Shown here one piece after another: positions 10,015 to 20,479 of a stretch of 31,018 nt of DNA; within the stretch, counting starts at the first letter, position 1, and the number at the start of each line of letters is the position of its first letter. The notes beneath the pieces are model-generated. The model had not been told where the DNA came from. It worked only from the letters and a program-made list of their open reading frames with translations, and did not search any database. Made by a program: the position numbers and the translations under genes. The stretch comes from Euprymna scolopes (taxonomy: Eukaryota; Mollusca; Cephalopoda; Sepiida; Sepiolidae): the NCBI GenBank assembly GCA_024364805.1, contig CM044499.1, positions 81,168,336 through 81,199,353 of the forward strand, read 5' to 3'.

Positions 10015-11498
10015 TTTTTTTTTTTTAGGCACTTATATGTAGCTTACCAAGGAACTTAGTTTGAGGAGCTTGCCGCTTAGACTTAGCATTATTATTAGGG
10101 CTAAAGGTTTTAAGAGGAGTAAGCTTGCCACTCATACCTAGGGTTAGAGGTAGAATTAAGGGAGGTTTTTTTTTTAAGGCGTTTGACCCCCATAGGGGTG
10201 ATTTCCAGATCATCTAATGTGGCGTCTCTCCGCAAAGGAAAGTTAGGGAGGGAGTGGTTTGTTGAGTCCAATGTGGAGTTTGAGGCAAACCAACTGGCAA
10301 ACATGTTAGCCTTCTCGGTTGCTGTGCAAACAACCTCATGATTGTTTGATAGTGGAGGAATTGTTGACTGGCCATTATTTACTACACTTCTAAAAAATCC
10401 CAGGTTCCTAGTTTCTGTGCTTCGATGCATTTTCTGGTGGTTTAATATATTCTCTCTTAGCTGTCCCTATTTCTCTCTTAGAATTACTTGTAGCTTCTAG
10501 AAACTTCTGTTTGTACTGGATTTATGTTGGTTATATCTGCAGTACGCATGCTGCCTTTGAGCAATGCCAGTTGCACAAGGAGGGGTAAACCATTGGGAGA
10601 TTGAGGCTTACCATAAAATTTCCGCGTGGGAACATGTGCTTCAATTGCTGTTTTGATCCATTCAGTGGTCTCATTTGTGCACTGTTCAGCGGGAAGAGAA
10701 AAGATATCTCCCCATGGGGCATCTCTGATGAGGTTTCTGATGGCTTCCTAGTCAGCCTTTTTATAATATCTTGTTGTTTTGAGCAGTGGCTCTTCAGTTA
10801 TGGGTCAAGAATTTAGGGCGATTTCTACTATTATCACAGCATGACCAGCATTCTCGAGTGGGCTGTGAGCACTCGTTACACAGTCATCGGGAATTGTTGT
10901 CAAAAATAGATCTGGAAATGAGGCATATTGATCTTGTTGGTCTGGGAAATTGGGAAGGTAACCATCTGCGATAGAGAATGAGATATAGAGAAGCTATGTG
11001 TTGTGCTACCAGCTGTGTCTGTGTAAGTAGAGAATCCAAGCCAGTTTTTGTGGACATTGAACTCACCAAATACATGTACTTGTGCGCTAGTATCGAGGGA
11101 GAGTGCTGTATCTATGTTGTCAAAGATTTTGTTTATTAGGGTACAGTCCTTGGTTGAGGGAGAGCAGTACAGAAAATATAAGTAGCTAATGTTATGTTGC
11201 ATGTAAAGTTTGAGGCACATAAAGGCCTGATCGTCCGATTCTAGTTTTGTTTCTCTAGTCAAGGGGAGGGTGTTTTGAATATAAACTCCAAGTCCATGCA
11301 TATGTCTATCTGAGTTCTTACAGCAGTGTGGGAGATCACCAGGAATGTTAAAGTGGTTAAAGGAAATGGAGGAGTGTAGGTTAGTTTAACTTATTGCTAA
11401 GATATCCAGGGTGTTTGTTAGGAGAAATGATTTAAGATCATCTAAATTAGTTCTAAGCCCATTGATATTCGTAAATGCAAGCCTCAAGGGAGGAAGCA
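10015..11498 (-). mobile_element. Jockey-like LINE fragment, endonuclease plus linker, A-tailed
   Basis: Read on the minus strand, the endonuclease starts at about 11498 (LRLAFTNINGLRTNLDDLKS) and continues through 11301-10900 (GLGVYIQNTLPLTRE, IFDNIDTALS). Its usual GDFN motif reads FGEFN, and the usual SPLG-SDH motif (about 10850) reads SPLENAGH, so the catalytic Asp positions are altered. The linker follows at about 10720-10600 (AIEAHVPTRKFYGKP). A pre-RT segment lies at about 10430-10230 (EKANMFASWFASNSTLD). The RT domain itself is absent. A T12 run at 10015-10026 would be the poly-A tail on this strand. Several stops and frame changes interrupt it. It is a non-functional copy. Confidence 0.85.
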
Positions 11499-12989
11499 AG
11501 TGGTTTTTATTAAAGTATGCATCTGATTTATATCAGATCTATCGTTCCATTTTTAAAAATGATGTGTCTTCTATAGTATCAGATTTGACAGAATGGTTAA
11601 TTGTAGGTAAAGACCGTTTTATACCCTCGAAAAAATTCCAGCAGAAACCTAACCACCAACCGTGGTTCTCTCCGGAATGTTCTGCTGCCATTGCACACAG
11701 AAATCACTTTTTCCATTGCTTCCAATGTAACAGATGTACTGAGACTAAAGCTGCTTTCAGGATTGCCACCAACCACTGTAAAAGAGTAATAAAGAACACG
11801 AGAGAGTTGTATGCTCAGTCCATCGAGTCCAAAGTGGCTGAGCAGCGCCTTTGTTCCCACCAGTTTTGGCAAATAGCAAACAGAATCCTGAACAGAAGCG
11901 TGTGCTCTATCACAACTATCATCAATGAACCTGGGATAATCTCGTCAGCATCAGACAAAGCCAAACTCTTTGCCAAGAACTTTGCAACTAATTCTACCCT
12001 ATGCGATCAAGGCCCATACCAATCCCCCGTATTTCCTCCTATATCAGAAAACACACTATGCGACATACAAATATCTGTGCGTGATGTTGCCAAGCTAATC
12101 AAAAATCTTGATTCCAGTAAAGCAACTGGCCCTGACAGCATTCCAATTATAGTGCTCAAAAAACTTCAATCAGAACTAGCGTGGTCCTGGATATGACCTT
12201 AAACTATATCCGATGGTGAGGCCCCAACTTGCAGGCTTTGGGGAGTGTGGAGCCATCCCTTAATTGACATTGCTCCCAGGTCCACCCTGACCTGGAGTGG
12301 TAGTACCTGTTAGGGTCCCAACTATGGGTTAAATAGAAACTGACTTGGAGAAAAACAAATATATTCTATTAAAAATGTTTTCTTCCGAATCACTGGATTC
12401 AGCATTAAATAATCTGAAAAGGGTTGATATGCTGTAAAACAAAAACAACCAACCAACCAACCAGAACTAGCGCCCATACTTACAAAGCTGTTTGAGTGTT
12501 GTCTTAAGGAAAATTGCTTCTCAAGACCCTGGAAAATCTCATCAGTATGCCCTGTATTTAAGAATTCAGGTGATTGGTCATCTCCCTCTCAGTACAGACC
12601 AATAAGTCTCCTGTGAGTAAGTAGCTGGAATCTGTGTTAAATAGAGAAGTAGTCAACCATCTCAGAAAAAATAACCTTTTTAGTGACATGCAATATGGTT
12701 TCCGTTGTGCTAGATCTACAGCAGATATGCTTACAGTTTTATCTCATAGGATTAGCGAATCTCTTGATGGAAGTTTCCTTTCTAGAGCAATTGCTCTTGA
12801 CATATCAAAGGCCTTTGATAGGATATGCCATAAAGGTTTACTTGACAAGATCTCCAACTATGGTATTTCATTAATAACGGCTACTATGATATTATCCCAT
12901 TGATTACTGTACACTCAATAATCCTCGAGTGGGCTTAGGGCCTTGATAAGTACTGACTCCTATGTAAAAAAAAAAATAAAAATAAAAAA
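11499..12989 (+). mobile_element. Jockey-like LINE fragment, linker and partial RT, A-tailed
   Basis: The long frame 11411-12196 holds the linker between endonuclease and RT: GKDRFIPSKKFQQKPNHQPW, FSPECSAAIAHRNHFF, QFWQIANRILNRS and KAKLFAKNFATNSTL. RT begins with SSKATGPDSIP at about 12115. After a 280-bp insertion, RT resumes at about 12472 (RPWKISSVCPVFK, YRPISLL) and 12690-12880 (MQYGFRCARSTADML, LDISKAFDRICHKGL). The catalytic YADD region is missing, and the sequence passes to non-coding DNA and an A-rich tail (12965-12990). AGGAAGCA at 11491-11498 and again at 12990-12997 may be the target duplication. Confidence 0.85.
12182..12461 (+). mobile_element. SINE-like retroposon inserted in the LINE
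   Basis: An exact 11-bp duplication, CAGAACTAGCG, flanks it (12171-12181 and 12462-12472). The right end is a simple (AACC)n tail. The inserted 280 bp has no reading frame and divides the RT region of the LINE. The duplication length and tail are those of LINE-mobilised retroposition. I see no convincing pol III A and B boxes, so a 5'-truncated LINE tail is the alternative. Confidence 0.8.
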
Positions 12990-14189
12990 AGGAAGCAGAT
13001 AGGGAAATTTTCAATTTGAAGATGCAAATAAATAGCGGTAAAGCGTCCAAAATGGAACAAAAGAAGTATATCATAATGGATGATGTAGTATATTACTTAT
13101 CACAACCTGAAGACAAACCAAGTGATAAGGCTATATGTACCGTGTAGAAGACTAGGATATATAAATCCTAATCCCGTTACAAAAGAAAAAATAATGAAAC
13201 GAATTGAATGAAGGAAACAAAGAACTCAAATGCTGGAATAAAATAAACATGTCGTTTATTTTCTGTTGAGAAATGAAAGTCTTGGGTGTACACGTGTTCA
13301 TTCGGCCATTGACGACTACGTGCGTGAAAGGAAAGGGGAATGCAATAGAGAAATGCGAAATGGCAAGCCAGCCTGTAGGAAGAGAGGGTTAAGCTCAGTA
13401 GAGCGTCACGCACAAGTCTGTTTTGATGGACCAAAGCGTGAGAAAGTCAATGTAGGTTATGGAGATAGAAAGCGTATAAAGTGTACGTACTGTTTGTTAG
13501 CTCGTGCCCCATACATAGTCGCAGGGGGCGCGACGCGCGCGGGCGCACCGAAAGGGGGGGATGAATGGTCCGATAACCGCTCACCTCGAGAGCTAAGTCG
13601 AAAAGGGTTGGAAACAGCTTGTCTCTTCCTTTTATAGGTATTTCTGGTGTCTTTTGCGCATGTGTGGATTTCCTTTGAAAGGGGAAGTGACGTTGTTCAT
13701 GCGTGCGTGTATGTGCGTACGTTAGCGTGTGTGTGTGTGTGTATACATGAATGTAAGTGTATGTACGTGAACGTGAATATATGTATGTGTGTGGACGTGG
13801 GCGCATATGTTTGTGCGCGTATGTATATGACAAGTAATAAAGCTTGAGATGTGAACGCATGTTTTTGTGTGAGACTAGAAAAGGCTCGTGCAACCGTTGC
13901 ATCTTAGAAAAAGGGTGTTAATTCAATACCCTGATGATAATGGTCACATAGGCATGGAAAACATGTTTCACGCGATTAAGCGAAAATATTTCTGGCCTGG
14001 TTTTCTTTAAACAAATAAATGAATACATAGGTAAAGGTATTCTGTGCCAAATCAGAAATTTGAGGAAACACCAATCTTAAATGCAGGAGTGCAATTTGCC
14101 TCATTTTTCCTTTTGCTAAATTAGCGTTAGATGTTTCCGGGCCTTACCCCAAAACTTTATCAAGTATCCAGTATAGTGCCTTTTATAAG
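12990..14189 (+). pseudogene. Ty3/gypsy integrase remnant (element B, fossil)
   Basis: Two coding stretches of one integrase are visible, before (about 12998-13143) and after (about 13910-14180) a solo LTR. The first reads like the region before the zinc finger (MDDVVYYLSQPEDKPSDKA). The second shows NGHIGMENMFHAIKRKYFWP, then KLALDVSGPYPKTLSS, the start of the integrase core. It is a broken piece only, with no LTRs of its own in view. Its right end stops at a CTAG-hairpin element at 14193. It is older than the solo LTR inside it. Confidence 0.8.
13144..13892 (+). mobile_element. Solo LTR nested in element B
   Basis: The 749-bp block begins TGTAGAAGACTAGG and ends AAAAGGCTCGTGCA, giving TG...CA ends. 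It is flanked by a 5-bp duplication, ACCGT (13139-13143 and 13893-13897). It holds a TATAAAG at about 13476, an AATAAA at 13836-13841 shortly before the end, a CpG-dense patch at about 13526-13550 and a (GT)n run at about 13727-13742. No internal coding region is present, so it is the product of LTR-LTR recombination. The family is uncertain: gypsy or BEL/Pao both give 5-bp duplications. Confidence 0.85.
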
Positions 14190-14192
14190 ATA

Positions 14193-14820
14193 CTAGCGGG
14201 AGGTACCTGGCATTGCCTGGGTGTTTAGAGGTGTGTGTGTGCTTGGGCGGGGTGTTAATGAAAACATAAGGATAAGCAAAGTAAATATTTAAAAAAACAC
14301 AAAGGAAACTAACGTAAAGCAAACGAACGATGTTAAATGTAAAAATGGGAAAAACAAAAAAAGAAAACGCGAAAAAGAAAACAGAAAAACGAACGTTAAA
14401 ACTTCTGTAAAAAAATCTGAAAAATAAAAACCAAAAGAAAAACACGTGGAAAATGGCTTAAATAACCCTGGGGGGTACACGGTGTTGCCGGGTGTTTTTG
14501 GGTGTGTGTGGTTGGACGAGGGTGGGAGGTGTTAATGAAAACCTAAGAATAAGTGAAGTAAAAAAAACAGAAAAACGAATGTTAAAAAATCTGAAAAACA
14601 CGTGGAAAATGGCTTAAATAACCCTGCTTCAATATTAAAATAAAAAAAAATCGAAAAAAAAAAAAAGACATCTCACACCATGATTCGAACCCAAAACCTT
14701 TAGGTAATGAGGCCACGCTCTAATCAACTGAGCTAAGACGACATCCACGAAATTTTGTCAGTTTTTCAAATATTTAAAGTAAATCAAGTTACGACGTCGT
14801 ATAACGCATGCGTAGTAGCG
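14193..14820 (-). mobile_element. Composite non-autonomous repeat with CTAG-hairpin end (copy 1)
   Basis: On the minus strand the element ends with a GC-rich hairpin (14203-14221, ACCTGGCATTGCCTGGGT on the plus strand), a short spacer and CTAG, followed by T. That is the form of a Helitron/Helentron 3' end. Inward are repeated modules. The first, about 14203-14465, and the second, about 14470-14630, share GGTGTTAATGAAAAC, CAGAAAAACGAA and GTGGAAAATGGCTTAAATAA. A tRNA-like segment follows at 14671-14743. A shared flank ending ACGCATGCGTAG is at about 14800-14813. It truncates the integrase remnant on its left. The Helitron assignment is inference. Confidence 0.6.
14671..14743 (-). repeat. tRNA-like segment (pol III box A and B), SINE-type
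   Basis: On the minus strand it reads GTCGTCTTAGCTCAGTTGAT, then TAGAGC, with a good A box (TTAGCTCAGTTGATTAGAGC). The B box GGTTCGAATC follows at about 14681-14690. The D arm can pair (GCTC/GAGC). The anticodon and T stems do not pair properly and the 3' acceptor strand does not match, so this is a tRNA-derived module and not a tRNA gene. A related copy is at 16061-16134. Confidence 0.75.
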
Positions 14821-14923
14821 GAATTGTCATGAGAGGATGGTTTTTGGTAGTAGAAAACTTATCATTTTAGGGTGAAAAAATTATTTTGGCCAATTTTTTT
14901 ATATTTGTCGGGTGAAGGTTGGA

Positions 14924-15856
14924 NNNNNNNNNNNNNNNNNNNNNNNNNNNNNNNNNNNNNNNNNNNNNNNNNNNNNNNNNNNNNNNNNNNNNNNNNNNNN
15001 NNNNNNNNNNNNNNNNNNNNNNNNNNNNNNNNNNNNNNNNNNNNNNNNNNNNNNNNNNNNNNNNNNNNNNNNNNNNNNNNNNNNNNNNNNNNNNNNNNNN
15101 NNNNNNNNNNNNNNNNNNNNNNNNNNNNNNNNNNNNNNNNNNNNNNNNNNNNNNNNNNNNNNNNNNNNNNNNNNNNNNNNNNNNNNNNNNNNNNNNNNNN
15201 NNNNNNNNNNNNNNNNNNNNNNNNNNNNNNNNNNNNNNNNNNNNNNNNNNNNNNNNNNNNNNNNNNNNNNNNNNNNNNNNNNNNNNNNNNNNNNNNNNNN
15301 NNNNNNNNNNNNNNNNNNNNNNNNNNNNNNNNNNNNNNNNNNNNNNNNNNNNNNNNNNNNNNNNNNNNNNNNNNNNNNNNNNNNNNNNNNNNNNNNNNNN
15401 NNNNNNNNNNNNNNNNNNNNNNNNNNNNNNNNNNNNNNNNNNNNNNNNNNNNNNNNNNNNNNNNNNNNNNNNNNNNNNNNNNNNNNNNNNNNNNNNNNNN
15501 NNNNNNNNNNNNNNNNNNNNNNNNNNNNNNNNNNNNNNNNNNNNNNNNNNNNNNNNNNNNNNNNNNNNNNNNNNNNNNNNNNNNNNNNNNNNNNNNNNNN
15601 NNNNNNNNNNNNNNNNNNNNNNNNNNNNNNNNNNNNNNNNNNNNNNNNNNNNNNNNNNNNNNNNNNNNNNNNNNNNNNNNNNNNNNNNNNNNNNNNNNNN
15701 NNNNNNNNNNNNNNNNNNNNNNNNNNNNNNNNNNNNNNNNNNNNNNNNNNNNNNNNNNNNNNNNNNNNNNNNNNNNNNNNNNNNNNNNNNNNNNNNNNNN
15801 NNNNNNNNNNNNNNNNNNNNNNNNNNNNNNNNNNNNNNNNNNNNNNNNNNNNNNNN
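14924..15856. other. Assembly gap (933 N)
   Basis: This is a run of undetermined bases. The composite repeat lies on both sides of it, so the gap is probably more of the same repeat. Reading frames drawn across it have no meaning. Confidence 0.99.
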
Positions 15857-16205
15857 ATGAAAAATGGCTTAAATAAGCCTGTTTCTATATTAAAATGTAA
15901 AAAATCGGTGGGTACCCAGTTGTTTTTAGGTGTGTGGTCGGGGGTGGATAAGCGAAGTAAAAAAAAAACAGAAAAACGAACATTACTTGAAAAGTGGCTT
16001 AAATAAATCTGGTTCAATATTTAAATTTAAAAAATCGAGAAAAATAAAAAATAAGAAGACATCTCACACCACGATTCGAACCCAAAATGTTTAAATAACG
16101 AACCAACGCGCTAACAAACTGACCTAACGCGACGTACATGAAATTTAGTCAGTTTTTCAACTATTTAAAGTAAATCAGGTCATGATGTCATCTGACGCAT
16201 GCGTA
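15857..16205 (-). mobile_element. Composite repeat, copy 2 (tRNA-like module and flank)
   Basis: It begins in the GAAAAATGGCTTAAATAA module found at 14600-14625. It repeats the ACAGAAAAACGAAC and GTGGCTTAAATAA words, then the tRNA-like segment, then CAGTTTTTCAACTATTTAAA and ACGCATGCGTAG as in copy 1. After ACGCATGCGTAG the two copies diverge, so this is the likely element end. It abuts a gag remnant. Confidence 0.7.
16061..16134 (-). repeat. tRNA-like segment, second copy
   Basis: On the minus strand GTCGCGTTAGGTCAGTTTGT is followed by TAGCGC (A-box-like) and GGGTTCGAATC (B box), then GTGGTGTGAGATGTC as in the copy at 14671-14743. Stem pairing is poor, so it is a SINE-type module, not a functional tRNA. 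Confidence 0.7.
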
Positions 16206-16755
16206 GAACTGGTCGTCGTCACGACTCCTTTTTAGTATCACTCGCGCCCGCGCTAATACTTCCGAGATGTCCATCTTGTCTACTTGGGATGAGGCTCAGA
16301 GCAGATTTTCCACACCAGCAGGCACCTGCAATAAATGCGCACACCAGGCCTTTCTCTGACATTCCTCCGAACAGGACCACAAGCTTCTTCAGTTCTGCCA
16401 GATAAACATCAACCATCTCCCCGGAATCTAACTTGCGTGCCATAAACTCCTTCCATGCAGCAACCGAATTTAATGCAAACGCTGTGTAGAGGGCATTTTT
16501 GATGCAGGTGAAATCTGCCTTCTTTTCATCTGTTAGCTGCGTATGCGCCCCCAGCGAGGCGCATTGGGACCACTGAGCTGGCATATCAATTTTGCCTTTT
16601 CCACCAATTCCTGTACTGACTGCTCAGCACTGCTGCCATCAAACAGTGGAATAAGCTTAGGATCAAATCCCGACATGATGCCAAAAATAGCTTGTAGAAC
16701 TGTAACCTCCTTCACTTGTCCCAATGCACTGAGTAACCGTCTATCTTATAGATGG
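16205..16755 (-). pseudogene. gag: Ty3/gypsy gag remnant (element C, fossil)
   Basis: Minus-strand reading from about 16750 shows the N-terminal part of a gypsy gag: SALGQVKEVTVLQAIFG, FDPKLIPLFDGSSAEQ, then ADFTCIKNALYTAFALNSVA, ARKLDSGEMVDVYLAELKKL and FGGMSEKGLVCAFIAG. These are capsid-type words seen in many invertebrate gypsy elements. It is broken, incomplete and lacks its zinc-knuckle part. It stops at the composite repeat at 16205. It looks like a different family from the gag piece near 20.1 kb. Confidence 0.8.
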
Positions 16756-17298
16756 GTAAGAAAGATACTCTGTGTTTAGTCTAGGGAAACTGCAAACACC
16801 ATCCTATAAAATAATAAGAGAAAAATAAAGTATCTCTTATCTCCATGGTTCATGCAACTAACATCTTGGGAAAAGATACAGCTGCTTCCTGTTTCAAGAA
16901 AGTAATTGGAATGGTAGTGAAGTTAAATTTTAAGCATTAACTTGAGCAGAAGCATGCATGGACTATGCCTCAATGTCCTCAATGTCCATTTAAATTGCAG
17001 TAGAAAATACCACCGATGTTGCTATGAAAAAAAAGTCATGTATTGAGATATACCCCAGAAAAAAAGGAAAAGAAAATTGTTGTTAAAAATGTGTAAACTA
17101 TGTTAATAATGTTCAATAGAAAAATAATGTTCACAGAAAAATAAAAAAGAATAAAGAATAAATGATAAAAAATGACTTTAGTGAACAAAAGAACAAAATG
17201 ACTCTTATTGTTCAACTGAAAAGACTTCTTTCATATTAAAAAAACAAAAAAAACATGCATGAACTCTATAATTATTAAAAATAAATAATTTTTTTAAT
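16756..17298. other. AT-rich DNA, no recognised gene
   Basis: It contains several AAAAATAATG- and AACAATAAGA-type low-complexity runs. It lies upstream of the gag remnant in that remnant's direction, but no primer-binding site was recognised. Confidence 0.45.
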
Positions 17299-17788
17299 GT
17301 GGTTAGGGAGGAGTGTTTGAGCTAGGTGGGTCTGGAATACCCAGGACAATGATGTCATAATCACCAGGAGAAAGCTGACCGATATTCATGGTACCTGGAA
17401 CAAGCTGGGATCACCAAAGAAATGCATCGTGATAACCAGAGAAATTCTGACCCATATAAAAATAAGCCAGCCAAAACCAATAAACAAAAGGCTGGGCAAA
17501 AAGAAGTTTATGAGGTCAGAGTTTCAATATAAAAGGTCAAGCTACTAAGAGAGAGGTCAGAGGCACAGAGTGAGAGACAGACCCAGAAAGAGTTCTGCAA
17601 CCCACCCTACTCCACCTAACCTCCATCGTGCTCTGATGTCTGATTGTTATTGTATTTTGATAATTGTAAAATAAACAAACCCATATTTGAAATCGTAAAA
17701 AGTGTTTTGTAATTATTTAAGACGAAAATAACTTTTCGTCGATACGACCGAGAAAACTGATAATCACAACTCATTCATATATGTAACA
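17299..17788 (+). repeat. LTR-like block, TGT...ACA ends
   Basis: The ~490-bp block starts TGTGGTTAGGGAGG and ends ATATATGTAACA. On the plus strand it has TATAAAAGG (about 17530) and AATAAAC (about 17672), spaced like U3-R-U5. The block contains no coding frame. No matching 5-bp duplication was found, and no clear primer site follows. It could be a solo LTR, or, read on the minus strand, the 3' LTR of the gypsy element beginning 240 bp away. Confidence 0.5.
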
Positions 17789-18029
17789 GGAACTCTTGTT
17801 GGTTCTTGACAGCAGGATTGAAATCATGCAACCAAAATTTCTCTCCTCTACAAGGCTGCTCACCCAGAACAATTGTGGGTATCGCAAATGTTTGAAAAAA
17901 AATACTCTAGTATGTAGCAGGAGGAGACTGAAAATTTAAGTATAGTAAAAAATTTTCAGGTTTCTTGGGCTGCTCTTGTTTTGTATAGTTTGGTTGATTG
18001 TTCAGATGTGTGCGTCGGTGAATGTTACA

Positions 18030-20330
18030 GGTTGAAATTGGGTGTGTTGGGTTCATCCAACACGGCACTGTCGCACTCAATATGGGCTTTCTTTAGTCTG
18101 TCCACCAACACCATTTCGGTGCTACTAATCATATAAACCTTAAACTGTTTTTTTTTCATGGCAAAACTTTGAATGGTCCAACGTAGGGAGGTTTGAGAGA
18201 TGCATGCACTGCATCATTTTGGACGAAAACATGTGTCCATCTATCCATATCCCGAAGAACATGCGCTGAGATTGTTTGTGGACACAGAGACAAAGGAAGT
18301 AGCTTTGAAAAATATGACCAAAGTCGTGAGACGTACGGCAAGATATTTGTACTGAGTGTATTGTCGGAGGTCAACATCATGTCAGGCAAGGCCAGATTAG
18401 TCCTATAAAGCAGTTCTGAGGATGAGTAACTTAAATCTGATTTAATGGCATTACAACAGCCAAGTAGAATAATAGGTAGTGATTCAGACCAAAACTGGAT
18501 TTGGAGATGCATGCAATGCGGCCTTAAAGTTGCCTATGAAACCGCTCCACCATCCCATTAGAAGCTGGATGATAACTAGTTGTGTGAATGTGTTGAGTAT
18601 CTAAGATTCACGATAACTTGTGAAAAAATTAACCTTCAAACTGCCGACTGATCAGTAGTTATTCATTCAGGTATTCTGAAACAAGCAATCCAGGAAAAAC
18701 AAAAGCTTTTGCAATAGTCTCCACAGAAATATTGGTTATTGGTGTGGCTTTGGGCCACCGGGGCAAACAGTCAACACATATTAATATGTAAGAACTTTGG
18801 AGTGTTGGCACTGAAGGCAAGCACGGGCCCAACCATTGATAGTTTGTCACATGTTCCACAAGAAAAAAAGGGGTGTTACAATTTTACTGATGCAACAATG
18901 TTCAGGTGTGATAGTGTGTCAGTGTCTCAAACACAGTGCATTGGTTTTGTTTAGATACCTGGGATCTAAAGACCTCAGTAGCAGTGTTGCAGAGTATGAT
19001 ACCCTCAAAATCAGGAAGTAGAAGGTAAGAGAATTTGCAGCAGGAAAATTTTTTTTGATGTTCAATCTAAATTTTCCAGGGTTGGCTGGTCCTGTGCTGT
19101 GTCGTTTAAGTTAATAGAGACAGAGGTTGTGAGGGCACTAACCAATAGTCAAGAAAGTACATCGGTTGGTAAATTTTCAGTTCTGAGAATATGTCTAATG
19201 TCACTGTTAAACTGAGATACATAGTCCAGATGATGGAAAGTGCGAAGCAAGTGCTTATCAGATCTAGACGACGAAGCAAAAATGAGTGGCTTGTGATTGG
19301 TAAAAGTTACAAAATTCCAATCTTCGAGCTGATGTTGAAAATGTCAAATATTGCCAATCACTCTCAGTTGAATGTGCTGTAGCAATGTTCAGCAGATTTG
19401 AGTTAACAAGAGAAAAATGCCAGTGGTTGGGTTACTCCATTTACAGTATGCTGGAGAACTGATCCAACAGCAGAATCGAAAGCATCTATTATCAAAGATA
19501 AAGGGGTATCTGGTACAGGGTGTGCCAAGAATGCTAATTCCATTTTTACTAACTCAAATGAAAATAATGCATCTTCATTCAACTGTATTTGGGCATTTAC
19601 TTCTTTTTGCACTTTAAACAAGAAGAAGTTTATGAGCATATTTATATAAAAATTCATTATGCCAAGAAATTTATGTAAGTATCGTAAAGAAGTGGGAAGG
19701 GAAGTGAGATTCGTTGAATTGCTTCGACTTTCATTGAAAGGAGTCGAATATCATTAGAGTCAATCAAATGACCTAAAAATTTGAGAAAGTTCTGTCTAAG
19801 CATGCATTTGTCTGCATTTATGGGTACATTATGTGTATGGATTTGTTTGAAGAGCTGAATGGAGTGTATTACATGATTTTCCTTCGTATTACTAATGACC
19901 AACAAATGGATATAAGCAAATATAAAATTCAATCCCTGCATACCTTTGTCTATAAATCTTTGAAACATACTGATCACATTCTGAAGACCAAAGAGCATAC
20001 TTGTAAGGGAGTAGTTATTGCTGTCTTGGGGCTTTCCTCTTTTCTACTATGGTAGCCAGTTCTTCGGCAGTGTTGTCCTCTAGGTTCTGGGCCAGCAGTC
20101 TTAAGTTTAGTAAACCGTAAAAAATATTTTTTATGATTGTCAAGGAGTTTGAAAATTCCTTTAACCATCTTAGAAACTCTGTAGGAGGCCTTTTACCTAG
20201 GTGCTCGTCCTGCATGAGTGTACTAAATCTGCTTTCCTCTGACACAGTGTTGTGCTTTAATACTTCTGCTTTTAATTTCTCATAGGTAATGCCTTTGGGG
20301 AGGGTTTGTAATTTAGTCCTGGGCTGCTTT
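18030..20330 (-). pseudogene. Ty3/gypsy gag-pol remnant (element D, fossil)
   Basis: In minus-strand order: a gag piece at about 20310-20050 (PPTEFLRWLKEFSNSL), the C-terminal half of RT at about 19998-19660 (HLIDSNDIRLLSMKVEAIQR), RNase H at about 19657-19403 (LSLIIDAFDSAVGSVLQH), the integrase core at about 18860-18680 (YILICVDCLPRWPKATPITN) and the integrase C-terminal part at about 18512-18040 (LLGCCNAIKSDLSYSSSELL, PPYVGPFKVL). The wording of RT and integrase resembles CsRn1-like gypsy elements. It is incomplete with many breaks, and older in appearance than elements A and E. Confidence 0.8.
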
Positions 20331-20479
20331 TGCTAGAGGTACGGGCATGCTACGGTAAATCCCACGGCCTTTGATAAAAAGATCGATCAGAGTAGTGAGC
20401 TTGTGTACACATAGAGGTGCCAAGTTTGAGTACAAAATAATTTTGGCAATCACACATCATGAATATTACATTTGAACTA

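Noticed and set aside
10015-12989. Twin-priming (5' inversion) of a single LINE
   Set aside because: The minus- and plus-strand pieces meet head to head as in twin priming, but both contain the linker/pre-RT region with clearly different wording, so they are two different copies.
13266-13902. Protein-coding frames of 123 and 151 codons
   Set aside because: They lie wholly or almost wholly in the solo LTR, which is non-coding; one is a His/Thr-rich translation of the GT-rich tract.
14671-14743. Functional tRNA gene
   Set aside because: Good A and B boxes, but the anticodon, T and acceptor stems do not pair, and a similar degenerate copy at 16061-16134 lies in the same repeat.
14872-16017. 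Long reading frames of 313-372 codons
   Set aside because: They run through undetermined bases in the assembly gap and carry no information.
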